Shown one piece after another: positions 40,902 through 51,212 of a DNA stretch of 64,000 nucleotides; the stretch's first letter is position 1, and the number at the start of each line of letters is the position of its first letter. The notes under the pieces were generated by a model, which was given only the letters and a program-made list of their open reading frames with translations, searched no databases and had not been told where the DNA came from. Source of the stretch: Bombus terrestris. Lineage: Eukaryota; Arthropoda; Insecta; Hymenoptera; Apidae. Made by a program: the position numbers and the translations under genes. The stretch spans positions 62,001 through 126,000 of the forward strand of contig NW_025963549.1 of the NCBI RefSeq assembly GCF_910591885.1, written 5' to 3'.

Positions 40902-41397
40902 ATGGTAGCAATTTAGGTTTAAAAGCACAAGAGTATATTTAACTATGTAGTTTATTAAAATATACCCTACGTGTACACTAGTCGTATAATACACTTGTTG
41001 TCTTGATTCGTGATTACGAATAGATCGGCGCAAAGAAGTATCGACTTAACTGCTACTGCTCGTGTCATTCGATAACAAAGAATGCCTCGCTACCGTGTTC
41101 GCTATATTTATATGCGTCGGTGCTGACAAAATGCGTTGGGATTTAAATTTCCAAGGTGTTCTCGAAAAATCACAACGGACGCTGAACTCTCGACCTTGAT
41201 TACAAATGTTGACATTTCGGGTAGTTGACTCGAGGGCATATGATCACGACAAAGTCTACGGATTTTGATTAACCTTCGGTAACCACCTGAGGTTGTCGGA
41301 TCTATAATAAACTCATCTTTCAGTAAACACGATTTTTTGTGTAGCGGGTTCACTGGACCGAAACCGTTATGAAATTTACCGACGAGTGCCGCTACAG
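40902..41397 (-). repeat. 3' LTR of CsRn1-like element
   Basis: About 496 bp, TGTAGCGGCACTCGTCGG...GCTACCATACA on the element strand, preceded by a purine-rich ggcaggcgggtac. Boundaries rest on TG...CA ends only, since the sister LTR is absent. Confidence 0.65.
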
Positions 41398-41551
41398 TAC
41401 CCGCCTGCCAGTGTTAGCGTTACTTCTTCTTATGTTTGTTTACCTATGTTAGCGCGGTGCTCTTGCTAACCGCCTAATTCAAACCCGTTTGAAAGCGATG
41501 AGGAAAACGAACTCTCCTGCCCGAACGTGTGGTATAATTGGTTCTTGCGTC

Positions 41552-42397
41552 TCAGTCGCTTTGTTGCGCTTGCTCGCTGCTTTGCGGTCGGAAGATTTTC
41601 CCAGGTAAAAATACGTGGTAGGTTTCTGCGCTCCTTTCCAGATGCTCAATATCTTCCGACACGATGAAGGCGGGTTTTAGACGATCTACGGAGACTTTCA
41701 CGTTTTTGTCCTTCATCCGTATGGTAATGCTTTTCATCCCACGCTGTGTAACCTGATAGGGGCCATCGTATGGTGGTTGCAGTGGACCTCCGATTGCATC
41801 GTGGCGTACGAAAACGCACAGCGACGTTTCTAAATCGCGGAACATGAACGTTTTCTTTTCGCCGTGTCGTGAAATGGGCAGAGGTCTAATATCACTCATT
41901 CGCTCACGCAGACAGTTTGCGAACTCCGCGTTGGCCGGTAGTTTTTCTGGTACAAAGAATTCTGCTGGCAATCGTATGTCCGTACCATAAATCATTTCGG
42001 CTGCCGTTGCGCTCAGGTCCTCCTTGATAGCGGTTCTAATGCCTAAAAGAACTATGGGAAGGCTTTCAACCCAGTTGCTCGAATTGTGGCATTTGATTGC
42101 GGCATTAAGCTGCCTGTGAAAGCGCTCTACCATCCCGTTGGACGCGAGGTGGTAGGCTGTGGTACGCAAATGCTTAATGCCGAGCATCCGGCATAGTTCG
42201 TTTAAAAGACTGGATTCGAATTGGTGTCCTTGATCGGTTGTTATTTTTGCTGGGACGACAAAACGCGCTATCCATGTGGAAAGAAGAGCCGAGGCAACGG
42301 TCGTCGCTTCCATATCTGGTATTGGAATCGCTTCGGGCCAACGTGAAAAACGGTCGATACATGTTAGACAATATCGGTAGCCTTGTGAATATTGCAT
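41552..42397 (-). pseudogene. pol: CsRn1-like integrase
   Basis: Integrase core with CIDRFSRWPEAIP, TTDQGHQFESSL (second Asp) and NGMVERFHRQL (Glu), then the C-terminal GPYQV module and a short tail. The first catalytic Asp lies upstream, outside this frame. The frame itself is open for 281 codons and closely matches the remnant at 57975-58666. Confidence 0.87.
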
Positions 42398-42487
42398 GAC
42401 GATGATGTCTAAATGTATATGCTCGAATCGTCCTGCGAGCTCTCCGAATGTTCCGGTCGGCGTTGATACGTGTCTCGTTATTTTACA

Positions 42488-42805
42488 TTATTGACACGGG
42501 ATGTATTGCCGTGTCCATGTTTGGCAATTTTTGTTTACCGCCGGCCAAACTATACGCGATTTTACGAATTTTTGGGTCGCGCGTATCCCTAGATGGGAAA
42601 GTCCGTGGAGCGAATTGAATACGTCGCGCCGCAAGGGTTTCGGTACGTACGGTCGTACGATGTCGCCTGATACGTCGCAGTATATTTCCGCGTCGTAATC
42701 CGGAAAACGAATTTTCTTAACCTGCAACGCGGATATATCGGAGTTGATGATGTCGCGGAGCTCCTTGCCCATTTCTTGCGCGGCGGCGAGAGTTTTGTGA
42801 TCCAC
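42488..42805 (-). pseudogene. pol: CsRn1-like RNase H to integrase zinc-finger segment
   Basis: Holds the linker after RNase H and the integrase zinc finger (FNSLHGLSHLGIRAT...TRQYIPCQ). The second Cys pair is partly eroded, and the frame closes before the core. Confidence 0.75.
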
Positions 42806-42898
42806 GGATTTTCCTATGGCTTCGATGCGAGATAGGGCGTCGGCTGCATTGTTATTCAGTCTTTTTATATGCCTTATATCGGTCGTGAACTGCCCGAT

Positions 42899-43111
42899 CT
42901 AATCTAGTTGACGGAATTGTCTCGGCGAACACCTGTCGGGATTCTGACTGAACGCATAGGTGTGGTGTTTGTGATCTATGAAAATAATGAAATTCCTCCC
43001 CTCTACGGCGTGTCTAAATCGCTTGACCGCGGTATACATAGCGAGTAATTCGCGATCGTACGCGCTATATTTTCGCTGCGCGAAATTTGAGGCTTTAGTT
43101 AAGAAATCCAA
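42899..43111 (-). pseudogene. pol: CsRn1-like RNase H fragment
   Basis: KYSAYDRELLAMYTAVKRFRHAVEGRNFIIFIDHKH is the central part of a Gypsy RNase H. Breaks on both sides separate it from RT and the linker. Confidence 0.8.
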
Positions 43112-43276
43112 CGGTTGCCAAGTGTCATTCGCGCGTTACTGCAACACCGCCCCTATTGCAAATTCGGTCGCGTCTACTGCGAGGCTGATGGGCGCGCCAG
43201 GTATAGGATGCCCTAACATCGTAGCGTCAGCTAGGGCGCGTTTTGACTCGCTAAAGCTCGTTTTGGCTTCCTCCGA

Positions 43277-43807
43277 CTAAATAATGGGCATGTTGCCCTT
43301 TTTCGCCCCTTGTAACAAATCGTTGAGGGGTTGCAAAATTTTAGCTGCCCCCGGTATGAAACGTCGGTAAAAGTTAATCATACCGAGGTATCCGCGTAGT
43401 GCCTTGATGTTCGCGGGGAGCGGTGCTTCATTTATGGCTCTAACGCGATCGGCGAGCGGTTTCATTCCGTGCGCGTTTACCGTATGGCCTAGGAAGGCTA
43501 TTTCATTAATGCCGAACTCGCACTTTGCGAGGATGATTACTACGCCGTACTGGTTTAGACATTCGAACAAGATCCGCAAGTGCCCGCGGTGCTGCTCCTC
43601 GGTTTCCGAAGCTACCAAGAAGTCATCTATGTACGCGTAAACGAAATCTAAGCCTCGCGTGATTACGTCGACAAATCTTTGACACGTTTGCGCGGCGTTT
43701 CGAAGCCCAAACATCATGTTGTTTGCCTCGAAAAGGCCGAATGGTGTCGAAATCGCGGTTTTTGTAACGTCCTCAGGCGCGATTGAGATTTGATGGTAGG
43801 CGCGCAA
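43277..43807 (-). pseudogene. pol: CsRn1-like reverse transcriptase, C-terminal two thirds
   Basis: AYHQISIAPEDVTKTAISTPFGLFEANNMMFGLRNAAQTCQRF and FVYAYIDDFLVAS. The catalytic motif is YIDD in a Gypsy palm, and the connection domain (LGYLGMINFYRRFIPG type) follows. Confidence 0.87.
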
Positions 43808-43819
43808 TAAATCAATTTT

Positions 43820-44116
43820 TCAGAATATTCGCCGACCGTGTAAATGCAGAGCGAAGTCTTGTATGTGCGGTGGAGAGTACCTGTCGGGTACAGTGCGGGC
43901 GTTCAGCGCCCTGTAGTCACCGCAATGTCGCAGACTTCCATCCTTGTTTGGGACAACGTGTAGTCGAGATGTCCGGGAACTCTTCGATGGGCGCATGACT
44001 CCTTGCTCGATAAGTTGCAAATTCCGCCTTGATTGGCTTGAGACGGTCCGGTGCGAGAGGGCGGGGTTTGCAATATACGGGAGGGCGGGGTGTGGTTTCG
44101 ATGTGGTGCTCCACAC
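43820..44116 (-). pseudogene. pol: CsRn1-like RT N-terminal fragment
   Basis: Finger-domain blocks (LIEQGVMRPSKSS, VPNKDGSLRHCGDYRALNARTVPDRYSPPHIQDF) directly upstream of the palm fragment, in another frame. Confidence 0.82.
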
Positions 44117-44132
44117 TGTGCCGTATTTTCTC

Positions 44133-44639
44133 TCACCCTAAGGCCGGTGGGCGCGTTAGATCTGGACATTTCGCCAACAATTGGTGGTAGACCAAATCCC
44201 TGTTTACGGTCTTAATCATAAGCTGTTCGCTGTTGGCGGCGTATCCCCTGGTCGATAGCTGGTTTGTTGTGTCGAGAAGTCGTCTTTTTCTTGGATCCAC
44301 AAGCAACCCGTAATGACTTAGGAAATCTAGGCCGATGATGAGGGTTTGCACATCGGCGACAGTGAAGTGCCATTTGAAGGCACGTCTAAGGGACAGGTTC
44401 AGCTCCATCGCTATAGTGCCGTACGTTGCGATGCGCGTCCCATTGGCAGCGAATAGTTCATACGTTGTTTTCTTTACGTCCCTAGATAGCCTGCTTCGGG
44501 GATGAACGCCGATATCAGCACCGGTGTCAACTAAGAACGAAGTCTTCGTTCTCTGGTCCAAAATAAAGATGCGGCGAGATCCCAAGCCATCGCCGTCCTC
44601 CGCTTTTACGGACGGCTGGGGTCGTTTCCCGACTTCCAC
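44133..44639 (-). pseudogene. pol: CsRn1-like aspartic protease
   Basis: FLVDTGADIGVHPRS is the retropepsin active site (DTGA), followed by the clade-typical FTVADVQTLIIGLDFLSHYGLLVD. A frame break separates it from RT. Confidence 0.85.
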
Positions 44640-44961
44640 TTACAAGCGTGGCGCGATCGCCGAACCTCGCATGATAGAAGCAAATTCCGTCCTGGCGCGG
44701 ATAGTCTCGCGAACGCGAACGGCGGCGGGGTCGAGTGAGAGAATTCGAACGTCTTCGTGATCGATGATACCCGCCGATTCCCATAGCCTTAATCTGTTCT
44801 CGCAGTCTGCTGACCTCGGCGGCCAGTGCGTCGTTTTTGCCTTCGTGTGATGCCGGTGGCTCGATTGTGACTACCTTGTGAGCGCGCTGCCCGTTACGAT
44901 TATACGCCTCATAGATTTTATCCGCTGTCCTGGTCAGTTTCTCGATACTCGTATCGTCCAC
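44527..44961 (-). pseudogene. gag: CsRn1-like Gag C-terminal fragment
   Basis: Coiled helix, Arg/Ser-rich segment (RSRRRSNSLTRPRRRSRSRD) and the start of the CHCC nucleocapsid motif (ICFYHARFGDRAT). A frameshift then garbles the last two Cys. It is truncated at 44998 by LTR sequence. Confidence 0.78.
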
Positions 44962-44998
44962 TGCAGCCAGGACTTCCCTGGTGCGATAGTTTAATTAG

Positions 44999-45080
44999 AG
45001 CTATGGTAGAATCTAGATTACAATGTTACGGGATTTTCCCAAAATTCCAAAGGGGAGGTTCCCGTGATATTTCATTTCTG
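44999..45080 (-). repeat. M2-type LTR fragment, far end
   Basis: gagctatggtagaatctag and gggattttcccaaaattcc blocks, then the degraded LTR end catttctgac. Its counterparts are 57730-57823 and, reversed, 7030-7115. It is the other end of the LTR begun at 40791. Confidence 0.78.
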
Positions 45081-45640
45081 ACTTATATTTATGCTTGATC
45101 TGTCTGGGACCAGTGCAGATATAGCGCAAACTGGCTGGTAAGCGATGTATTTGGCAAGAAATGTGGAGTACCAGGCATATCGTATTGTCGACACATCTCC
45201 AACAGTAACGGAGTTGCGTGGTTTTGAATATTTAATAATGTATATTAAAAACTGCAATTAGCTGGATTTGAATCGATACTGATTTTATATAGCGTAATTC
45301 GTATGATCTGCACTGTATTTATCAGCAAATATGGAGTATATCGCGCATCCATTTGTCGACATATCGACATATCAATAGAAACAGCGATACGTTGATCTGA
45401 ATGTTCAGGCATGAATATGCAAATCTGCAATTACACTGGATTTGACAGGGTTCAGACTTGACGTAGCTCTAACTAGTAGATGTGAACTGTATTTGGCAGG
45501 AAATGTGGAGAACAATGCACATCGTATTGTCTGCATATCTGCATTAGCAACGGAGATAGGTTGGTTTGAATATTTAAGTCTGAAAATGTAAAAATGGAGG
45601 GTTTACGCCTGGATTTTACATTGGCCAGAGTTGATGTCAA
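45081..45640 (-). repeat. Satellite array S4
   Basis: About three monomers in the same orientation as S3. It is the inverted counterpart of the S1 end next to the M2 LTR. Confidence 0.85.
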
Positions 45641-45808
45641 TTTGTCCAACCGTGGAGAGATTTGATCGCGTGGAAGCGAGTCAACGGGAGTCGCAAATTC
45701 CCGTTACGATTCTAGGAAACGACACCGCGTATTGATCGATCCCCTGATTTCCGTTAAGATAGTAGGGTGGTTGCGGTGGTATAACTCTGCGACCAACAGT
45801 GTTATTGA
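45641..45808 (+). repeat. Fragment of E-type LTR (E3)
   Basis: Aligns with the first ~170 bp of E1 in the same orientation (caaattcccgttacgatt, cgacaccgcg, ggtggtataact). Copia 2 cuts it at 45809. Because it is not inverted relative to E1, it is an independent insertion. Confidence 0.72.
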
Positions 45809-46123
45809 TGAGAATTGTGGATCTTGATGGTCGAAATATTGTTATGGAAACATAAAATTTACACTGGCCTTTACTATTAACGTAGACACATATTTATTTT
45901 ATAAACGATTTTTAGAATATATATCGTTACACAGCTGCACGCGTCTCAGCACTTTCTTCCATACCCGACCTTATGTAGACTGTTAACCGACCGAACTGTT
46001 TACATTCGTCTGTTTTTCAGTCGCCGCGCACACACATATCTCCACACACTGATATCCACATACAAACATCTCCACTACGCACTCGACCTAGTCCAGCACA
46101 AAAATTTTACATATCTCAATACA
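45809..46123 (-). repeat. 3' LTR of copia 2
   Basis: Element-strand TGTATTGAGATATG...ATTCTCA, preceded by the purine run aattaaggagg (46124-46134), the likely polypurine tract. The last 273 bp align with 50643-50915. Confidence 0.72.
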
Positions 46124-46167
46124 CCTCCTTAATTATTGTGCTGCATATTCATTTCCTTTTGTGAAAA

Positions 46168-46473
46168 TTAAATTATTTTTAAAAGTAATCTAAAATTTTC
46201 AAAATTATTTCTCCCTAGAGCATTCGTTTGGATATCTGCTACATTGTTTTCTGAATTTACTTTTATAACGTCAATCTCTTTATTTTCCCAACTTTCATTT
46301 ACAAAATGGAAATGTACTTCAATGTACTCATAATTTTTTGTCAAGTTTCCAAATTTTGATATCGCAATCGCTCCAGAATTATGTTCGTAAATTTTTATTG
46401 GTCTCTCGATCATTATTTTGAAATTTTTCAATAATTTCTTTAGAAATTTTATTTCACTCCCTGCTTCTGACAA
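46168..46473 (-). pseudogene. pol: Copia 2 RNase H C-terminal part
   Basis: SEAGSEIKFLKKLLKNF, IYEHNSGAIAISKF and EVHFHFVNES: the terminal third of a copia RNase H, including the DN/EH-type substrate motif. Upstream parts (46474-46900) have too many lesions to give a frame. Confidence 0.78.
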
Positions 46474-46908
46474 AACTACTTACTCGGCGGCTGTTGATGA
46501 TTTTGTCACGCTGTTTCGCTTTGTCGATTTCCAGTAAATTGCGTTTCCGAAAAATCTTATGATAAATCCCGTAGTAGTCTTGTAGTAGTCTTATGATAAA
46601 TCACCGTCAACAAAGCAATAAATGATTTCAGCGTTCAAATTTCTTTCATAAGTCAACTTTAATTTTCTGGTTAAATATAAGTATTACAAAATTCTCAACG
46701 CATATTTATAATGGGTCCCGTCGTAACTGTTTTGAAATCGACTTAAATAGTTTACACTATAACTAACGTATAATCTTGTTCCAGTACTAATAAATTATGA
46801 AGCTCCTATGAGGTTTCTATATCTCATATCGTCTGAGGCTGACTATGCGGGTTCTAAATTTGAATTTTTTTCCTTTGGTGTAAAATATAGTTTACTATTT
46901 TCAATATT

Positions 46909-47145
46909 CTATCGTTTCGCTAATGACTCTATATAACTACCTTTATCTAATTTCATCTCACACTTCTTATGATCGTATTCAATGTATATTCCTGCGTAAG
47001 TCTTTACTTCACCTAAGTCCCTCATCGCAAATTTGTTTGACAATTTATTTTTAATTTCATCGATTTTTCTTTTGTGTTTTCCACACATTAATAAGTCATC
47101 CACGAATAGAATTAAGTATATAACATGATCGCTCTCATACTTCAT
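46909..47145 (-). pseudogene. pol: Copia 2 RT palm fragment
   Basis: LILFVDDLLMCGKHKRKI holds the catalytic VDD; FAMRDLGEVKTYAGIYIEYD is the usual block after it. Stops bracket it. Confidence 0.82.
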
Positions 47146-47193
47146 ATACAGACAATAATCACTCTCACTTCTTTGAAAACCTATTTTACATAC

Positions 47194-47475
47194 TTACAAA
47201 CGTAGTTTACATACTATCCTGCTTTTATCGGCGTAACCCATAGGTTGTTTTACAAATACTTCCGATTTTATAGTTCCGTTTAGGAATGCTGTTTCTACAT
47301 CCATTTGCATAGTCATCGAACCATGTTGACAACAATAAGATAGTAATAACTTCAGCGTTTGCATTTTTGCCACTGGAGAATATAAATCTTCCGGTATTTC
47401 CTTTTGTTGGAAACCCCGAACAACTAGTCGCGCTTTCTTACGATTATCGGATTTATTCGTATATACCCATTTCAA
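47194..47475 (-). pseudogene. pol: Copia 2 RT N-terminal fragment
   Basis: MKWVYTNKSD, ARLVVRGFQQKEI, DLYSPVAKMQTLKLLLS and MDVETAFLNGTI are the copia RT fingers and first palm motif. Confidence 0.83.
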
Positions 47476-47488
47476 ATCTAATACCTTT

Positions 47489-47827
47489 TTATCTTTTGGT
47501 TTCTCTACTAATTGCCAGGTTTTTATTTGTGACTAAACTATTCATTTCTCGATCCATTGCTTCCTTCCATGATCTGCTGTCATCTCCACTTAAAGCTTCT
47601 TCATAGGTTTGAGGACTACCTGCGCTAACTACATTCACATAAATGAAATATGAGCTCGTTTGGCCATATCTTTGAGGTTTCTTTGTTTCCCGTCCTGGCC
47701 CTCTCAAATTATTTTCTATGTCCTCAAGTTTTTCTTCTGATTCGTTACTTAAATTTCTCTCCTTTTTTATTACAACCTGCTCGACCTTTTTGTTGATGTG
47801 GTCACCACTTCTAGGAAAACTCCACAT
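47489..47827 (-). pseudogene. pol: Copia 2 linker between integrase and RT
   Basis: Charged, Asn/Glu-rich region ending SGDDSRSWKEAMDREMNSL, the entry block of copia RT. Confidence 0.72.
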
Positions 47828-48077
47828 CTGGTCTTTTTAGCTTTCTCAAGCGCTGAAGACATCGACAGCATATAGACAAAAGAATAGCAGGGAGGCAGAC
47901 CATAAACGGTAGACAGGCGACGTTGGATTCGGGGTTCTCAGTCATAAAGTAAGACTGCTAGCGTGCGGATCTGGACCAGCTCAAATTGTATTCCTGTATT
48001 TCATTATTAAGTCAAATATATACTTTGTATCTTACACTTTATCCACGCGTTTTTCGCTCTTTATATACCGAATAACC

Positions 48078-48461
48078 TCAACACTTTTCGTCACTTGTTT
48101 CACTTTCATGAATTTCGTTTGTATCCGAATGTTCTTCAAAATCCTTTTCCGTTTCATTATCTGATTCATTCATTCCTTGAAATCCTACTAAATTATCATT
48201 TTCACCTATAAATTCTACGTGTCTTGCAATTATAATTTTACTATTAACTAAGATCCTATATCCAACGTTTCCATAACCTACAAGTATTCCAATATCTGCC
48301 TTTTTGTGCCATTTCGAATTTATTTTAAATTCAGATATTCTTACGAAAACTATACTCCCGTACAATCTTAAATTATTTATATTCGGTTTCCTTCTTAACA
48401 ATATTTCGATTGGTGTTTTATTTTCACATGTTTTCGTAATGGTTCTATTTTTTAAGTACAC
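48078..48461 (-). pseudogene. pol: Copia 2 integrase C-terminal part
   Basis: MYLKNRTITKTCENKTPIEILLRRKPNINNLRLYGSIVFV: the copia block downstream of the integrase Glu, then an acidic tail. The integrase core proper (48470-48900) is present only as frameshifted pieces. Confidence 0.78.
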
Positions 48462-48917
48462 GGCGGTTCTAACTATTTTCGACCAATATTTAATATTTAG
48501 TTTCGAATCATGTAATAAGCATCTAGCGGAATTCGTGATTGTTCTATTGTAGCGCTCAGCTGTTCCATTTAACTAGTGAACATAAGGTGGGCATGGTTCT
48601 AGGAGAATTCCCGTTTCCCTAATTAGATTGTACATGTTTTTGTTCATATATTCTTTTCCATTATCGCATCTTAGTCTCTTTATCTTCTTACCAGTAAGAT
48701 TTTCAACTTTATTTATATAATCAAGGATTCAATCGTAAACCTCATCTTTCGATTTCAAAGTATAAATTAATGCGCACTTACTATAATCGTCCATAAATGT
48801 TAAGAAATATTTAGATCCATCAAACCCGGTATTTTTATAAGTTCCATTTAAATCGGTATGTACTAATTCTAAAATCTCGCGTGCTCTATTACGGTTACTC
48901 TGGATAGGTACATTGTG

Positions 48918-49157
48918 CTACTTATTTTGCATACACGCACCACATTTTAATTGAACTTGCTCCAATTTTTCTGGCATTCCCTCAATTAATTTTTTCTTAC
49001 ACATCGTATCTAAATAAGTAAAATTTACATGTCCTCGGATTCTGTGAAATTTTTCCCTGTTCGTCATTTTTTCTACATTTTTGGCGTGTGATTCTTGCCT
49101 TCCAATGTAACTAGATATTTTATATAAACCATGATCTTTGAATGCGATCCCTATCAA
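48918..49157 (-). pseudogene. pol: Copia 2 GAG-pre-integrase domain
   Basis: FHRIRGHVNFTYLDTMCKKKLIEGMP followed by LKCGACMQNK, the HHCC zinc module. Confidence 0.78.
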
Positions 49158-49160
49158 CTT

Positions 49161-49523
49161 TCAATATTTGTTATAGATCTTTGAAGTATTCCCTACTGAG
49201 AGTATCTTATTTTTATTCGTTACTCTCGCATAGCTAACCAAGTTATTATCCATTTCTTCCACACAAAATACATTTGACATTATAATTTTAACCCTTCTTT
49301 TGTTTACTTCAAAGTAAGTTAAAATTTTTCCAACTTTTGTTCCTTTTAATGTTCTACCGTCTCCTAGTTTTACGTTTATCGGGTTCCTTAAGTTTTCGTA
49401 TTCAAAAAAATACGAGTCATCATTTACAATGTGATCTGAACATTCACTATCCAATATCCAATCTATTTTTCGCGTATCGCTGGTATATACTGTGATAGTA
49501 TCCTTACTATTATCGGGCTGCAC
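49161..49523 (-). pseudogene. pol: Copia 2 protease
   Basis: IDWILDSECSDHIVNDDSYF is the copia protease active site, but the conserved DSG reads DSE, which should abolish catalysis. LGDGRTLKGTKVG and SNVFCVEEMDNNLVS follow as expected. Confidence 0.8.
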
Positions 49524-49586
49524 TCGCGTTAGGAAGGAGTCAATTCCTTGGTCGTCGTAGTCCTCGCTGTTTAAATAATTTGCGTC

Positions 49587-50548
49587 TTGTCGACTTGCCC
49601 CATTGTAGCGTTGCTGCCAACCTCTGCTTCGTCCTCGTTGACCAAATCCACGCTGAACATAGCCTCGTCTTCTGTGGCCACAACCTCGTCCGCCGCGACC
49701 CCTATTCTGCTATGGCTGATACGCACCTCCTTGCCATTGCGCTCCTGTATTGATTCCGCCTCTGCATGTATTCGTGCAATTTTTTATCACGTGGCCGTAC
49801 TTTCCACAGCCATGGCACTTTATTTCTCTCTTTTCTCAAATTTGAAAACATTTGACCATTTCCTATCACTTTTACTCTCCCTACGCATTTCCCACATTAT
49901 AATTTTATTTTTTAAAAAATCACAAGTTCAATCACTTTCTTTCAATGAGTCGATTAAGTCATCAATATATATCAATGATTCTGGTAGTGTTTTCAGCATG
50001 TAAGCGAGTTTTTCACGTTCACTTACGTTTGCACCAGCACTCTTTAATTCATTTATCGTCTTCTCAAATTCCGTGAAAAATGAACCTGATTCCTCAAAAT
50101 CTTTCAACCTCATCATGTCGAGTCTACGTCTTATACAAAGTTGCAATGCTGTTGATTCCTTCATATACATCTCATCAAATATTGTAATTATTTTGTAAAC
50201 AGTGTCTTGATCACCAACAAATTCTAATTGCTCATTTGTTATACTACAATAGATGTAGTTCATCGCCCATTGATTATTTTTATCCCAAATATCTTTCGCA
50301 TCCGTGTCCATTGTCTCTCGTGTAGCCAGTTCATAACATTTTTTACATTTTAAATACATTAATATTCTTTTCTTCCACGCTTTGTAATCACGTACATCGA
50401 ATACTTGAATTTTAGTTTTATCGTCCATTGGCATCTTGATTCGTCTTTTCATCTTCACCCTTTTTTCAAAAACTGTTCTCCTCACTATACAGATTCCTTT
50501 TATCTGTTCCGCCAACAGCCTCTTTATCTCTTCAGAACATATTTCCAA
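49587..50548 (-). pseudogene. gag: Copia 2 Gag
   Basis: The open part (49928-50548) is a UBN2-type Gag domain (FDVRDYKAWKKRILMYL, FDEMYMKESTALQL, TINELKSAGANVSEREKLAYMLKTLPESL). Below 49928 the frame is lost, but the zinc knuckle (C-x2-C-x4-H-x4-C near 49800) and the Arg/Gly-rich tail can still be read. The true start is probably MPMDDKTKI (50436), downstream of the listed ATG. Confidence 0.82.
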
Positions 50549-50642
50549 TTATTTCAAAATGAACCTTTTCTATACATTCACTCCCGGTTACACGTGGTCC
50601 CATAACCTTAAATCCCGTCAACCACGAATTTTGCTACCATGT

Positions 50643-50915
50643 TGAGAATTGTGGATCCTGATGGCCGAAATATTGTTATGGAAACATTAAATTTACGATG
50701 GCCTTTACTATTAACGTAGACACATATTTACTTTATAAACGATTTCTAGAATATTTATCGTTGTACACTTGCGGGCGTCTCAGCACTTTTATTCATACCC
50801 GACCTTTTGAAGACTGTTAACCGATAGAACTGTTTACATTCGCCTGTTCCTCAGTCGCCGCGCACACACATATCTCCACACAGTGATATCCCGTTACAAA
50901 GATCTCCACTACGCA
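50643..50915 (-). repeat. 5' LTR of copia 2
   Basis: 273 bp aligned with the 3' LTR at roughly 85-90% by eye. On the element strand it is followed by atggtagcaaaattcgtgg, the primer-binding site. Its outer end seems truncated into satellite. Confidence 0.8.
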
Positions 50916-51034
50916 CTGGATCGAAATGTCGGCATATCTGCGATAGCAGCGGAGATACGTTGATTTGAATATTTAAGCATGACTATGCGAAACTGCAATT
51001 ACATTGCATTTGACAGTAACCAAATATAAAATAG
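50916..51034 (-). repeat. Satellite array S5
   Basis: Part of one monomer (gtcggcatatctgcgatag, cgttgatttgaatatttaagc) in the S3 orientation. Confidence 0.78.
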
Positions 51035-51212
51035 TGTTAGGAAGATGATACATTTGAACTGTACATGTGAATGTGTGTAGGCGTCAGAGAGTGTCCAGGC
51101 CTTAGTTGGGCCAAAGGGCAATTGGCAGCCGTTAGAAACATTTTAAAGGGTCGGTTGACAACAAACGTGCGTGCGACTAGGTTTTCGATGTCTTCAGAGT
51201 ATAAGATATATT
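51035..51212 (+). repeat. Copia A/B-type LTR fragment
   Basis: TGTTAGGAAGATGATAC start, then the same blocks as 58964-59199 to agtataagatata. It is cut at 51212 by an mdg3-like LTR. Confidence 0.82.

Larger units (their letters stand above)
40902..44998 (-). mobile_element. CsRn1-like Gypsy element, 5' end missing
   Basis: 3' LTR (40902-41397) then IN, RNase H, RT, PR and part of Gag on the minus strand, all broken by frameshifts and stops. The Gag motif C-F-Y-H-x-R-F-G-D and the protease stretch ending GLDFLSHYGLLVDPRKRRLLD are those of the CsRn1/Kabuki clade. It lies inside an M2 LTR, most of which has been lost together with the 5' LTR. Confidence 0.85.
45809..50915 (-). mobile_element. 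Copia 2 LTR retrotransposon, degraded
   Basis: Related LTRs at both ends enclose Gag, protease, integrase, RT and RNase H fragments in Ty1/Copia order, all on the minus strand and broken by many stops. The LTRs differ at many positions, so this is an old insertion. The right LTR runs into satellite, and no target duplication is evident. Confidence 0.88.
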
